This document shows, piece after piece, positions 7,303-14,041 of a DNA stretch of 14,323 bases. The stretch is from Synergistaceae bacterium (GTDB taxonomy: Bacteria > Synergistota > Synergistia > Synergistales > Aminobacteriaceae), in contig JAFRSL010000012.1 of NCBI GenBank assembly GCA_017427625.1, positions 1 to 14,323 of the forward strand, read 5' to 3'. A program made the position numbers and the translations under genes. Within the stretch, counting starts at the first letter, position 1. Every line of letters starts with the position of its first letter. The notes under the pieces are model-generated. The model worked only from the letters and a program-made list of their open reading frames with translations. It ran no database searches and had not been told where the DNA came from.

Positions 7303-8319
7303 ATGAAGAAGCATGTTGTAATTTTCGCAGCAGCTATTCTCGCAGTATCGGCAGTCGCAGCATTTGCCGCAACAGACGCACTCGTCGGAGCTTGCATCTA
7401 CAAGTTCGATGACACGTTCATGACCGGTGTCCGTAACGCAATGCGCGCAGAGATGGACAAGCAGGGCGGAGAGCTTGAGATCGTCGACAGCCAGAACCGT
7501 CAGCCAACCCAGAACGATCAGGTTGATGCCTACATCTCCAAAGGCGCGAATGCCCTCATCGTCAACCCCGTTGACCGCACAGCAGCAGAGCCTCTCATGC
7601 AGAAGGCAAAGGCTGAAGGTCTCCCCATCGTCTTCGTGAACCGTGAGCCTTACGCCGAAGTCATGAACGCCTACGACAAGATTTGGTACGTTGGCGCAAA
7701 GGCAGAGGAGTCCGGCACGCAGTCAGGACAGATCATCGCTGACTACTTCAAGGCGAACCCCAAAGCTGACCGCAACGGCGACGGAAAGATCCAGTACATC
7801 ATGATCCGCGGCGAGCAGGGACATCAGGACGCAACGCTCCGCACAGAGTACTCAACGAAGGCCATGAAGGACGCAGGATTTGAGATCGTCGAACTCGGCA
7901 ACGACACAGCGAACTGGGACAAGGTTCAGGCAACTGACAAGATGAAGGGCTTCATCTCAGCAGTCGGAATCGACAACATCGAGGCAGTCCTCGCCAACAA
8001 TGACGACATGGCTCTCGGCGCAATCGAGGCTCTCAAAGCTGAAGGCTACAACATGGGCGACCCAGCGAAGTACATCCCCGTCGTAGGCGTTGACGCAACA
8101 GCACCGGCACTCGAGGCAATGAGCAAGGGTGAGATGCTTGGAACAGTCCTCAATGACGCTGACAACCAGGGCTTCGCAGCAGTGAGAGTCGCAGTTGTCG
8201 CAGCCGATGACAAGCCCGTAACAGAGGAGTCAATCGGCTACAAGATCACTGACGGCAAATACGTCTGGATACCCTACAGACCCGTTACCGTCGAGAACTA
8301 CAAAGAGTTCATGAAATAG
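7303..8319 (+). CDS. mglB: Galactose/glucose-binding protein MglB, first copy (periplasmic)
   Basis: This is the periplasmic binding protein of an Mgl-type hexose ABC importer, 338 residues. The ATG at 7303 is preferred over one 54 bases upstream because AGGAGG (7287-7292) lies ten bases before it and a clean Sec signal peptide follows (cut after AFA22). All sugar contacts known for E. coli MglB have counterparts: D37, F39, N113, H174, D176, R180, W205, N233, D264 and N284. The calcium loop is also present (DRNGDGKIQ at 156-164, with E227). D-galactose or D-glucose is therefore the expected ligand. Cleavage by signal peptidase I predicts a soluble periplasmic protein. The many C-ending codons (AAC, GAC, ATC) suggest high expression. 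It is followed by a stem-loop and a second, roughly 60% identical copy (estimated by eye). Confidence 0.93.
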   Translation: MKKHVVIFAAAILAVSAVAAFAATDALVGACIYKFDDTFMTGVRNAMRAEMDKQGGELEIVDSQNRQPTQNDQVDAYISKGANALIVNPVDRTAAEPLMQKAKAEGLPIVFVNREPYAEVMNAYDKIWYVGAKAEESGTQSGQIIADYFKANPKADRNGDGKIQYIMIRGEQGHQDATLRTEYSTKAMKDAGFEIVELGNDTANWDKVQATDKMKGFISAVGIDNIEAVLANNDDMALGAIEALKAEGYNMGDPAKYIPVVGVDATAPALEAMSKGEMLGTVLNDADNQGFAAVRVAVVAADDKPVTEESIGYKITDGKYVWIPYRPVTVENYKEFMK

Positions 8320-8338
8320 CAGGATCAATCCACTCATG

Positions 8339-8376
8339 CCCCCGTTGAAATTCCGGCGGGGGTTTCCCTTATTGTT
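8339..8376 (+). terminator. Stem-loop between the two mglB copies (partial terminator or 3' end stabiliser)
   Basis: CCCCCG (8339-8344) pairs with CGGGGG (8357-8362) across a 12-base loop, followed by TTTCCCTTATTGTT. The stem is short but all G-C, and the T-run is broken, so termination is probably partial. Such a structure after a binding-protein gene usually leaves more transcript for it than for the membrane parts. Confidence 0.55.
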
Positions 8377-8392
8377 ATGGAGGTGAATTTTT

Positions 8393-9376
8393 TTGCGTAA
8401 AGTTTTTATTACAGCGTTGATACTCGTGCTTGCCATAGCTTCGTGTTCATTTGCAGACGGAGTGAAGATAGGTGCGGGCATTTACAGGTTCAACGATGCT
8501 TTCATGCTGAGGTTCAGGAACGCAATGAGCGCGGAGAGTGAGAAGGCCGGAGCTGAGATTGATATTGCTGACGGAAGAGATGACCAGCCAACTCAGGATG
8601 CTCAGATTGACGAGTTCATAGCAGGCGGCGTTAACGTCCTCATCGTGAATCTTGTTGACCGCATGGCCGCTCAGGGAACAATCGACAAGGCAAAATCTGC
8701 CGACATTCCCGTTGTTTTCATTAACCGTGAACCCCCGCTTGAAGTCCTCAACACCTACGTCAAAGCCTATTATGTCGGGGCAAAAGCTGAGGAGTCCGGA
8801 ATATTCTCAGGCCAGCTCATAGTCGATTACTTCAAGTCCCACCCGGAAGCAGACAAGAATCATGACGGAAAACTCCAGTTCGTACTTCTCAAGGGTCAGA
8901 ACGGGCATCAGGATATGATTCTGCGCTCAAAATATTCCGTTGAGACTATCAGGGACGCGGGCATTGAGCCTGTCGAACTTGCAAGCGCGATCGCAAACTG
9001 GGACAAGCTCGAAGCCATGAAGATAATGAACGCGTTTATCATGTCAATCGGCCCTGAGAACATTGAGGCAGTAATCGCGAACAATGACGAGATGGCTCTG
9101 GGTGCTGTCGAGGCTCTGAAGGCTCAGGACTACAACAAGGGCGATCCATCAATGTACATTCCTGTCGTTGGTGTTGACGCGAATGCTTCGGCACTTGAGG
9201 CGATGGACAAAGGCGAAATGCTTGGGACTGTCCTCAATGATGCTGACGGTCAGGGAAGCGCGGCTGTGAAACTCGCGGTTTCGCTTGCACAGGGCAAGGA
9301 TGTTAGCGGTGAGGTTACAGACGGGAAATATATCTGGGTGCCTTACCAGAAAGTTACGAGAGGTGAGAAACAGTGA
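8393..9376 (+). CDS. mglB: Galactose/glucose-binding protein MglB, second copy (possible lipoprotein)
   Basis: A 327-residue paralogue of the preceding gene. The start is TTG at 8393, fixed by GGAGGTGA six bases upstream (8379-8386); the nearby ATG at 8377 is out of frame. The ligand residues are kept: D35, F37, N111, H172, D174, R178, W203, N231, D262 and N282. So is the calcium loop DKNHDGKLQ (154-162, with E225). Galactose/glucose-type binding is expected, though second-shell changes (for example N34 for D) could shift preference. The signal peptide contains I15-A-S-C18, which fits a lipobox, but SFA21 could instead be cut by signal peptidase I, so anchoring is unsettled. The last bases overlap the mglA start (GTGA), giving tight coupling to the ATPase. 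Confidence 0.92.
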   Translation: MRKVFITALILVLAIASCSFADGVKIGAGIYRFNDAFMLRFRNAMSAESEKAGAEIDIADGRDDQPTQDAQIDEFIAGGVNVLIVNLVDRMAAQGTIDKAKSADIPVVFINREPPLEVLNTYVKAYYVGAKAEESGIFSGQLIVDYFKSHPEADKNHDGKLQFVLLKGQNGHQDMILRSKYSVETIRDAGIEPVELASAIANWDKLEAMKIMNAFIMSIGPENIEAVIANNDEMALGAVEALKAQDYNKGDPSMYIPVVGVDANASALEAMDKGEMLGTVLNDADGQGSAAVKLAVSLAQGKDVSGEVTDGKYIWVPYQKVTRGEKQ

Positions 9377-10908
9377 GCGAATATTTGCTTGAGATGAAGA
9401 ACATCACAAAGACATTCCCCGGCGTTAAGGCTCTCGACAACGTGAACCTCAACGTCCGAAAAGGTACAGTTCACGCTCTAATGGGCGAGAACGGTGCAGG
9501 GAAGTCAACCCTCATGAAATGCCTCTTTGGGATATACGAGCCTGACGGTGGAGAAATTTTCCTTGAGGGCAAGAAAGCATCAATACATTCAGCGCGCCAG
9601 GCAATGGATCAGGGAATCGCAATGGTTCATCAGGAGTTGCACCCGATAAGATTCCGCTCGGTCATGGAGAATGTCTACTTGGGGAGATTTCCGGGACACA
9701 TGGGAGTCGTTGACCACAAAGTAATGTACGAGAAGACTAAGGCACTCTTTGACGACTTGGAGCTTGACGTTGACCCGTTGGCGTTGGCGGGTGAACAGTC
9801 GGCGGCAATACTTCAGATGATGGAGATTGCTAGGGCTGTTGACATGAAGGCGAAAATCATAATCCTCGACGAGCCTACAAGCTCACTCTCTGACCGTGAA
9901 GTCGACCACCTTTTCAAGATAATCAACCGTCTTAGGGCGCAGGGTGTTGCGTTCGTCTACATTTCGCACAAGATGAAGGAAATCCTCGAAATTTCCGACG
10001 AGATTACTGTCATGCGTGACGGTACATATGTCGGGACATGGCCGGTAACAGACGAGAAGGGCGAGAAGCTAACGATCGACTTCATCATAAAGCAGATGGT
10101 TGGCCGCGAGATGACAAACCAGTTCCCGCCGAGAGAAGGCAAACCGTCAGACGATGTTGTGCTTAAGGTTGAGAACGTATGCTCCCCGTTGAAGAAGTCA
10201 TTCCAGAACGTCAGCTTTGAGCTTCACAAGCAGGAGATACTCGGAATTGGAGGACTCGTCGGCGCACAGAGGACGGAATTTGTCGAGGCACTCTTCGGAC
10301 TTCGTGGCATTGCTTCGGGTGAAATTCTCCTTAACGGCGCAAGGTACACCAACAAATCGCCGGGCTTCGCAAAATCACGCGGTCTCGCGCTTCTCACAGA
10401 AGAACGAAGGGCGACAGGAATCTTCGGGATACTTCCAATTCTTGAGAACACAGTCATCGCTAACCAGAGGAGTTACGCGCACTTTGGAGTCCTCAACGAC
10501 GGCAGAAGAAAGACCGATGCCGACGCGGAATGCAAGAAACTCAACGTTAAGACACCATCATTGAACACGCTGATACAGAATCTTTCGGGCGGAAACCAGC
10601 AGAAGGTTCTTATTGCAAGGTGGCTTCTTACGAACTCGGACATTCTCATTCTCGACGAGCCTACAAGGGGAATCGATGTCGGCGCAAAGTACGAGATTTA
10701 CAACATAATGCTCGAACAGATAGCGCAAGGGAAGTCGATAATCATGATCTCGTCGGAAATGCCGGAACTTATGGGAATGTCGGACAGAATCATGGTAATG
10801 TGCGAAGGAAGGGTAACGGGTTTCCTCAACAAAGGAGAATACTCGCAGGAAAAGATTATGGCGTTCGCAACACAGTTTGCGGGGCGCAAAGACAGCACAG
10901 CGGCATAA
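9373..10908 (+). CDS. mglA: Galactose/methyl galactoside import ATP-binding protein MglA
   Basis: A 511-residue double ATPase that powers the Mgl importer at the inner face of the membrane. It starts with GTG at 9373, overlapping the mglB stop, behind GAGGTGAG. Domain 1 has a Walker A (GENGAGKST, 38-46), Q87, Walker B (IILDEP, 163-168) and H199, but the signature is degenerate (QSAAI at 142-146 where LSxxQ is usual). Domain 2 has a canonical signature (LSGGN, 404-408) and Walker B (D428, E429). Its Walker A is degenerate (GLVGAQRT, 294-301), and S460 replaces the H-loop histidine. One composite site (Walker A1 with signature 2) is therefore intact and the other is not. The degenerate second Walker A is shared with E. 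coli MglA, and the whole chain aligns to MglA without gaps of note. Confidence 0.95.
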   Translation: MSEYLLEMKNITKTFPGVKALDNVNLNVRKGTVHALMGENGAGKSTLMKCLFGIYEPDGGEIFLEGKKASIHSARQAMDQGIAMVHQELHPIRFRSVMENVYLGRFPGHMGVVDHKVMYEKTKALFDDLELDVDPLALAGEQSAAILQMMEIARAVDMKAKIIILDEPTSSLSDREVDHLFKIINRLRAQGVAFVYISHKMKEILEISDEITVMRDGTYVGTWPVTDEKGEKLTIDFIIKQMVGREMTNQFPPREGKPSDDVVLKVENVCSPLKKSFQNVSFELHKQEILGIGGLVGAQRTEFVEALFGLRGIASGEILLNGARYTNKSPGFAKSRGLALLTEERRATGIFGILPILENTVIANQRSYAHFGVLNDGRRKTDADAECKKLNVKTPSLNTLIQNLSGGNQQKVLIARWLLTNSDILILDEPTRGIDVGAKYEIYNIMLEQIAQGKSIIMISSEMPELMGMSDRIMVMCEGRVTGFLNKGEYSQEKIMAFATQFAGRKDSTAA

Positions 10909-10929
10909 CAAGGAGGAGAAATATAAATC

Positions 10930-12153
10930 ATGGCGGAAACAAAATCACGTTCAAAGCGTCTGATGACAACGGGGGGAATAATCTTCCTCGTTCTCGGAAT
11001 AATACTCTACTTCGCAAAAGAGCCTATGGGTCTCAACCGAAAAATCTATGACCTTCCCATCTTCCTCATCATCATAGGACTCTGCTCTGCCATCAAGGGC
11101 TACATGGCGAAAGACAAGACAGAGGAAGAGGCCGCGCTTGCCGGAAAGACCTTCACGGAGTTTCTCACGAACAACGCGATATTGCTGGCAATGCTTGTGC
11201 TTGTCGTGGTGATTTGCATACTTCAGCCGAGATTCATGCAGATACGAGTTGCGCTCGACATTCTCACACAGTCGTCAACAAAGCTGATTATGGCGCTGGG
11301 AATATGCTTCGCGCTTCTCATCGCCGGTACTGACCTTTCAGCCGGACGAATGGTTGGACTTGCGGCGGTAATATCGGCCTCGATGATGCAGACTGCGACG
11401 TATGCCAACAGATTCTTCCCTGATCTTCCGCAGGTTGCAGTGTGGATTCCCATTGTTGCGGCGGTACTTGCGTGCATGGTCTGCGGTGCGCTTAACGGCT
11501 TTCTTGTGGCGAAGTACGAGATGCACCCATTCATTGCGACGCTTGCGACTCAGGTCATGATTTACGGAGCCTGCTCGCTTTACTTCGACATGCCTCCCAA
11601 CAACTCACAGCCAATCGGAGGAATCAGGCCGGACTTCGCGCAGATCGGACAGCTTAGGCTCTTCAACGGACTCTGGAAAGGCTTTCCGGGAATAAGCATC
11701 TTAATTCCCATCTCAATCGTAATCTGCATAGCGATCTGGTTCATACTGAACAAGACAGTCTTCGGCAAAAACGTCTACGCAATCGGCGGAAACAGAGAAG
11801 CAGCAGTTGTCGCGGGAATTAACGTTTTCCGCAACATCATGTTCATCTTCATTCTTGCCTCGTTCCTTTACGGCATCGCTGGAGTTCTTGAGGCAGCAAG
11901 GACGGCAGGAGCTACGAATAACTACGGCAATGGCTACGAGACAGACGCGATTGCGGCGTGTGTTGTCGGCGGCGTCTCAATGAGCGGCGGTATCGGAAAA
12001 GTCGGCGGAATCGTGATGGGTGTTTTGATATTCACGGTCATTCAGTACGGCTTGCAGTTCATCAACGTCTCGCCTATGTGGCAGCAGGTCATCAAGGGCG
12101 TAATCATCGCGGTTGCGGTTGCGATTGACCTCACGAAGTACCGAAGGAAGTAA
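10930..12153 (+). CDS. mglC: Galactose/methyl galactoside ABC transporter permease MglC, with an N-terminal extension
   Basis: The 407-residue integral membrane partner of MglA/MglB. From about residue 79 it follows E. coli MglC closely, with ILTQSS (111-116), GTDLSAGR (133-140), the FGKNVYAIGGNREAAVVAG cytoplasmic-loop motif, ATNNYG, DAIAACVVGGVSMSGG and the closing IKGVIIAVAVAID segment. It is about 70 residues longer than E. coli MglC. The added N-terminus has two more predicted membrane helices (about 14-30 and 41-58) and an acidic linker (KTEEEA). AAGGAGGAG lies 11 bases before the ATG. It is the last gene of the operon and is followed within 17 bases by an intrinsic terminator. Its last 19 codons resemble a remnant at 14042-14094, beyond the peptide cassette. 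Confidence 0.95.
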   Translation: MAETKSRSKRLMTTGGIIFLVLGIILYFAKEPMGLNRKIYDLPIFLIIIGLCSAIKGYMAKDKTEEEAALAGKTFTEFLTNNAILLAMLVLVVVICILQPRFMQIRVALDILTQSSTKLIMALGICFALLIAGTDLSAGRMVGLAAVISASMMQTATYANRFFPDLPQVAVWIPIVAAVLACMVCGALNGFLVAKYEMHPFIATLATQVMIYGACSLYFDMPPNNSQPIGGIRPDFAQIGQLRLFNGLWKGFPGISILIPISIVICIAIWFILNKTVFGKNVYAIGGNREAAVVAGINVFRNIMFIFILASFLYGIAGVLEAARTAGATNNYGNGYETDAIAACVVGGVSMSGGIGKVGGIVMGVLIFTVIQYGLQFINVSPMWQQVIKGVIIAVAVAIDLTKYRRK

Positions 12154-12169
12154 GACTAACGGAAATATG

Positions 12170-12202
12170 CCCTCTGTCGAAAATGGCAGGGGGTATTTTT
12201 GT
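12170..12202 (+). terminator. Intrinsic terminator of the mgl operon
   Basis: CCCTCTGTC (12170-12178) pairs with GGCAGGGGG (12185-12193) across a GAAAAT loop, giving nine pairs of which two are G-U. TATTTTTGT follows. It begins 16 bases after the mglC stop, and the next promoter starts only a few bases beyond the T-run. Confidence 0.85.
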
Positions 12203-12207
12203 ACCTC

Positions 12208-12238
12208 TTGACAAGACCCCCCCCCAATAGTGTAAAAT
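12208..12238 (+). promoter_or_regulatory. Promoter of the peptide cassette with a C9 tract in the spacer
   Basis: A perfect -35 TTGACA (12208-12213) and a -10 TAAAAT (12233-12238, five of six) are 19 bases apart. Nine consecutive C (12217-12225) lie in the spacer. The ideal spacing is 17, so loss of two C would tune the promoter up and gain would turn it down. Position and arrangement match promoters switched by slipped-strand repair of homopolymers in other bacteria; that this one switches is inference. Confidence 0.7.
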
Positions 12239-12246
12239 CTATTCAG

Positions 12247-12262
12247 ATTCAAAAAATTGAAT
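12247..12262 (+). promoter_or_regulatory. Inverted repeat just downstream of the cassette promoter, a possible operator
   Basis: ATTCAA (12247-12252) and TTGAAT (12257-12262) are perfect inverted copies around AAAA. The element covers roughly +2 to +17 of the expected transcript and lies 20 bases before the helix-turn-helix gene. That is a natural place for autoregulation. AT-rich sequence can produce such repeats by chance. Confidence 0.35.
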
Positions 12263-12282
12263 TTAAGAGGGAGTAGAGCAAT

Positions 12283-12537
12283 ATGGTCGATCCTATATTG
12301 GATAAACGCAGAGAGTTAGCGAGGAAAGTTGTGGACATGTATAAGACTCGGGAATATCGGCAGGAAGATATTTCTGAAGAGATGGGACTTCCCATATCTG
12401 TCGTTCGTAAGGTGTTACAGAATTACAACTACGAACGCACTAAATTGAAAACCAAAGATAATTTGTGTGGTGAGCAAAAATTGTTTTTGGGTGTGTGGTT
12501 TGACAAGATGGATTATTTGGACAAATATATCCAATGA
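12283..12537 (+). CDS. Small helix-turn-helix protein, putative regulator of the peptide locus
   Basis: An 84-residue, likely cytosolic protein. AAGAGGGAG (12265-12273) lies nine bases before the ATG. The N-terminal 25 residues are charged and helical. A helix-turn-helix of the sigma-region-4/Xre-like kind follows at about 26-46 (RQEDISEEMGLPISVVRKVL), where the pattern of Q/E, A/S, G and spaced hydrophobic residues fits DNA binding. The C-terminal 35 residues (a K-rich stretch, then WFDKMDYLDKY) match no family I know. It is the first gene after the C-tract promoter and precedes the peptide gene by 35 bases, so the likeliest role is control of this locus. A role in recognising the peptide cannot be excluded, because short helical proteins also serve as leader-binding partners in such loci. 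Confidence 0.75.
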   Translation: MVDPILDKRRELARKVVDMYKTREYRQEDISEEMGLPISVVRKVLQNYNYERTKLKTKDNLCGEQKLFLGVWFDKMDYLDKYIQ

Positions 12538-12572
12538 TCTCTGTCTTAAGCTGATGTGAGGAGGTGATATTT

Positions 12573-12740
12573 ATGAGCCTTATGCTAGCAGAGGATGAAA
12601 AAATCATAACTTTGGAAAACATTCAGTGTTCCATTGATTTGACAGATATGATGACTTCTGGTGTGTATATGTGCGATTGCACAGGATGCGCTAACGGCTG
12701 CTTTGAGTTTTGCAATGACGGTGCCGGACCTACGGATTAA
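12573..12740 (+). CDS. Six-cysteine precursor peptide (55 residues), putative radical SAM-modified RiPP
   Basis: A small gene with the best ribosome-binding site in the window: AGGAGGTGA (12559-12567), five bases before the ATG. The 55-residue peptide has an acidic, helical-looking leader (about 1-30: LMLAEDEK, then IITLENIQ, then a DLTDMMTSG end) and a Cys-rich C-terminal part. The cysteines are C19, C34, C36, C39, C43 and C47, spaced x14, x1, x2, x3 and x3, and the chain ends GAGPTD. There is no Sec signal peptide. Next to a SPASM-type radical SAM enzyme, this is the layout of thioether RiPPs (sactipeptides and ranthipeptides). Six cysteines in a short peptide recall SCIFF-type peptides, and CxxxCxxxC recalls the CXXX-repeat group, but the spacing is not one I can assign. 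TSG30 or nearby is a reasonable guess for the leader/core border. Confidence 0.8.
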   Translation: MSLMLAEDEKIITLENIQCSIDLTDMMTSGVYMCDCTGCANGCFEFCNDGAGPTD

Positions 12741-12768
12741 TGAGGCTGTTGTCTGCGTATTTGTTGAA

Positions 12769-12799
12769 AAAGCCTCTATTTTCCGAGTAGGGGCTTTGT
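12769..12799 (+). terminator. Attenuator-like hairpin between precursor peptide and maturase genes
   Basis: AAAGCCTCTA-type arms: AAAGCCTC with TA (12769-12778) pairs with TAGGGGCTTT's first ten bases (12788-12797) across a 9-base loop, with one G-U pair. A short T-rich tail follows. GAGGCT at 12742-12747 can pair instead with AGCCTC (12771-12776), so two folds exclude each other. Partial termination here would give more precursor than enzyme. Confidence 0.5.
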
Positions 12800-12832
12800 A
12801 TAAAAAAGAAATGAGAAGAGTGATTTATTCTA

Positions 12833-14002
12833 ATGTCTGACGTATTAAAAGACGGATTTTCAACTAGTTACAGCCCAACACTGTGTGTTACACACCGATG
12901 TAATTTGTCTTGTATATATTGCTATCAAAAAATGAAAGATTCCAGTTCTATGACGTTTGACATAGCGAAGAAATGTATCGATGATATTTTTGCTAATATT
13001 CCTGAAGGAACAAAAATCATAGAAATATCTTTTATTGGAGGAGAACCCCTTTTAGAAACGGCTCTGATAAAGGCAGTTTTTGAATACACTTTGGATAAAT
13101 ATTCAGACGAGCGTTTACATTTTTTTGCCACTACGAACGGCGTTGCTCTGTCTGAAGAAGACAAGCGTTGGTTTTCTGAGCACAAAAACAAATTTATTTT
13201 AGGTTTGAGTCTTGATGGTACAAAAGAAACGCATGATTTCAACAGGTCAAATTCTTTCAATAAAATAGACATTGATTATTTTGCGAAGACATGGCCTGAA
13301 CAAGGACCTAAAATGACCATTTCTAAAAAAACGCTTCACAGCTTGGCTAAAGACATCATGTTCATTCACAGTTTGGGCTTTACGACGATAAACGGTGTAA
13401 ATTTTGCTGAAGGCGATTTTGATTGGGGTGATAAAGACGAGTTGTTAATCTTATCGCAGCAACTGCGTTTGTTACTGGAATATTACACTGAACATTTTGA
13501 AAGAAAATTAGATCAGATGTTTGGTAAGCATATTGAGTTTTGCGCGAGTAATGATAAAAGAAAAGCCAGATCATGCGGAATTGGTAAAAACTCAACTTTT
13601 TATGATGTAGATGGTAAAAAATACCCATGTAGTTTTATTACGCCAATGACATTTTCAGCGCAGGAAATAGAAAACATAAAGAAAACAGATTTCGAAAATG
13701 TTGATGAATTTATAGACATACAATGCTTTAATGAGTGTTATTTATTTCCTGTATGCGGAACGTGCTCGGGAGCTAATTATCTTGTTAATCATTCCTTTTC
13801 ACAGCGGATAAAATCCCGTTGCTCAATGATGAAACTAATCGCGCTCTATGTTGCAGAACTACACACTAGAAGAATTATTGAGCATAGAGATTTATATACT
13901 GATGATAATCAGCTTTATTATTTAATAGATGCCATTAAAGGTATCAAGAAGCATTTTTATTCTGAATTTTGTGATATATTACTTCATTCACAGAAAGCCT
14001 AG
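12833..14002 (+). CDS. Radical SAM/SPASM-domain peptide maturase
   Basis: A 389-residue cytosolic enzyme expected to install cross-links in the adjacent six-cysteine peptide. The radical SAM cluster motif is C23-x3-C27-x2-C30 (CNLSCIYC), followed by GGEP at 69-72 and a TTNG strand at 100-103. A SPASM domain follows: C248, C266 (after G261-x4), C298-x3-C302-x5-C308-x2-C311 and C330. These seven cysteines can bind two auxiliary 4Fe-4S clusters, with the inner spacings slightly shifted from the anaerobic sulfatase-maturase pattern. Only 22 residues precede the first cysteine, so there is no N-terminal RRE (leader-binding) domain. The helical tail (about 331-389) is unassigned. The ribosome-binding site is modest (AAGAGTGAT, 8 bases). 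Base composition is AT-rich like the peptide gene and unlike mglC. Confidence 0.9.
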   Translation: MSDVLKDGFSTSYSPTLCVTHRCNLSCIYCYQKMKDSSSMTFDIAKKCIDDIFANIPEGTKIIEISFIGGEPLLETALIKAVFEYTLDKYSDERLHFFATTNGVALSEEDKRWFSEHKNKFILGLSLDGTKETHDFNRSNSFNKIDIDYFAKTWPEQGPKMTISKKTLHSLAKDIMFIHSLGFTTINGVNFAEGDFDWGDKDELLILSQQLRLLLEYYTEHFERKLDQMFGKHIEFCASNDKRKARSCGIGKNSTFYDVDGKKYPCSFITPMTFSAQEIENIKKTDFENVDEFIDIQCFNECYLFPVCGTCSGANYLVNHSFSQRIKSRCSMMKLIALYVAELHTRRIIEHRDLYTDDNQLYYLIDAIKGIKKHFYSEFCDILLHSQKA

Positions 14003-14006
14003 TAGC

Positions 14007-14015
14007 AAGTAAGAC
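14007..14015 (+). repeat. Short direct repeat of the sequence around the mglC stop
   Basis: AAGTAAGAC here repeats 12148-12156, which spans the mglC stop codon. The two copies bracket the terminator, promoter and three cassette genes. Nine bases could match by chance, but the position on both sides of the AT-rich block makes an insertion footprint possible. Confidence 0.3.
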
Positions 14016-14041
14016 GATTATATTTATGAGCATAAATTCTA

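Noticed and set aside
12573..12740. Classification of the six-cysteine peptide as a SCIFF peptide
   Set aside because: Cysteine number fits, but the spacing and the sequence around the cysteines do not match the SCIFF pattern as I know it.
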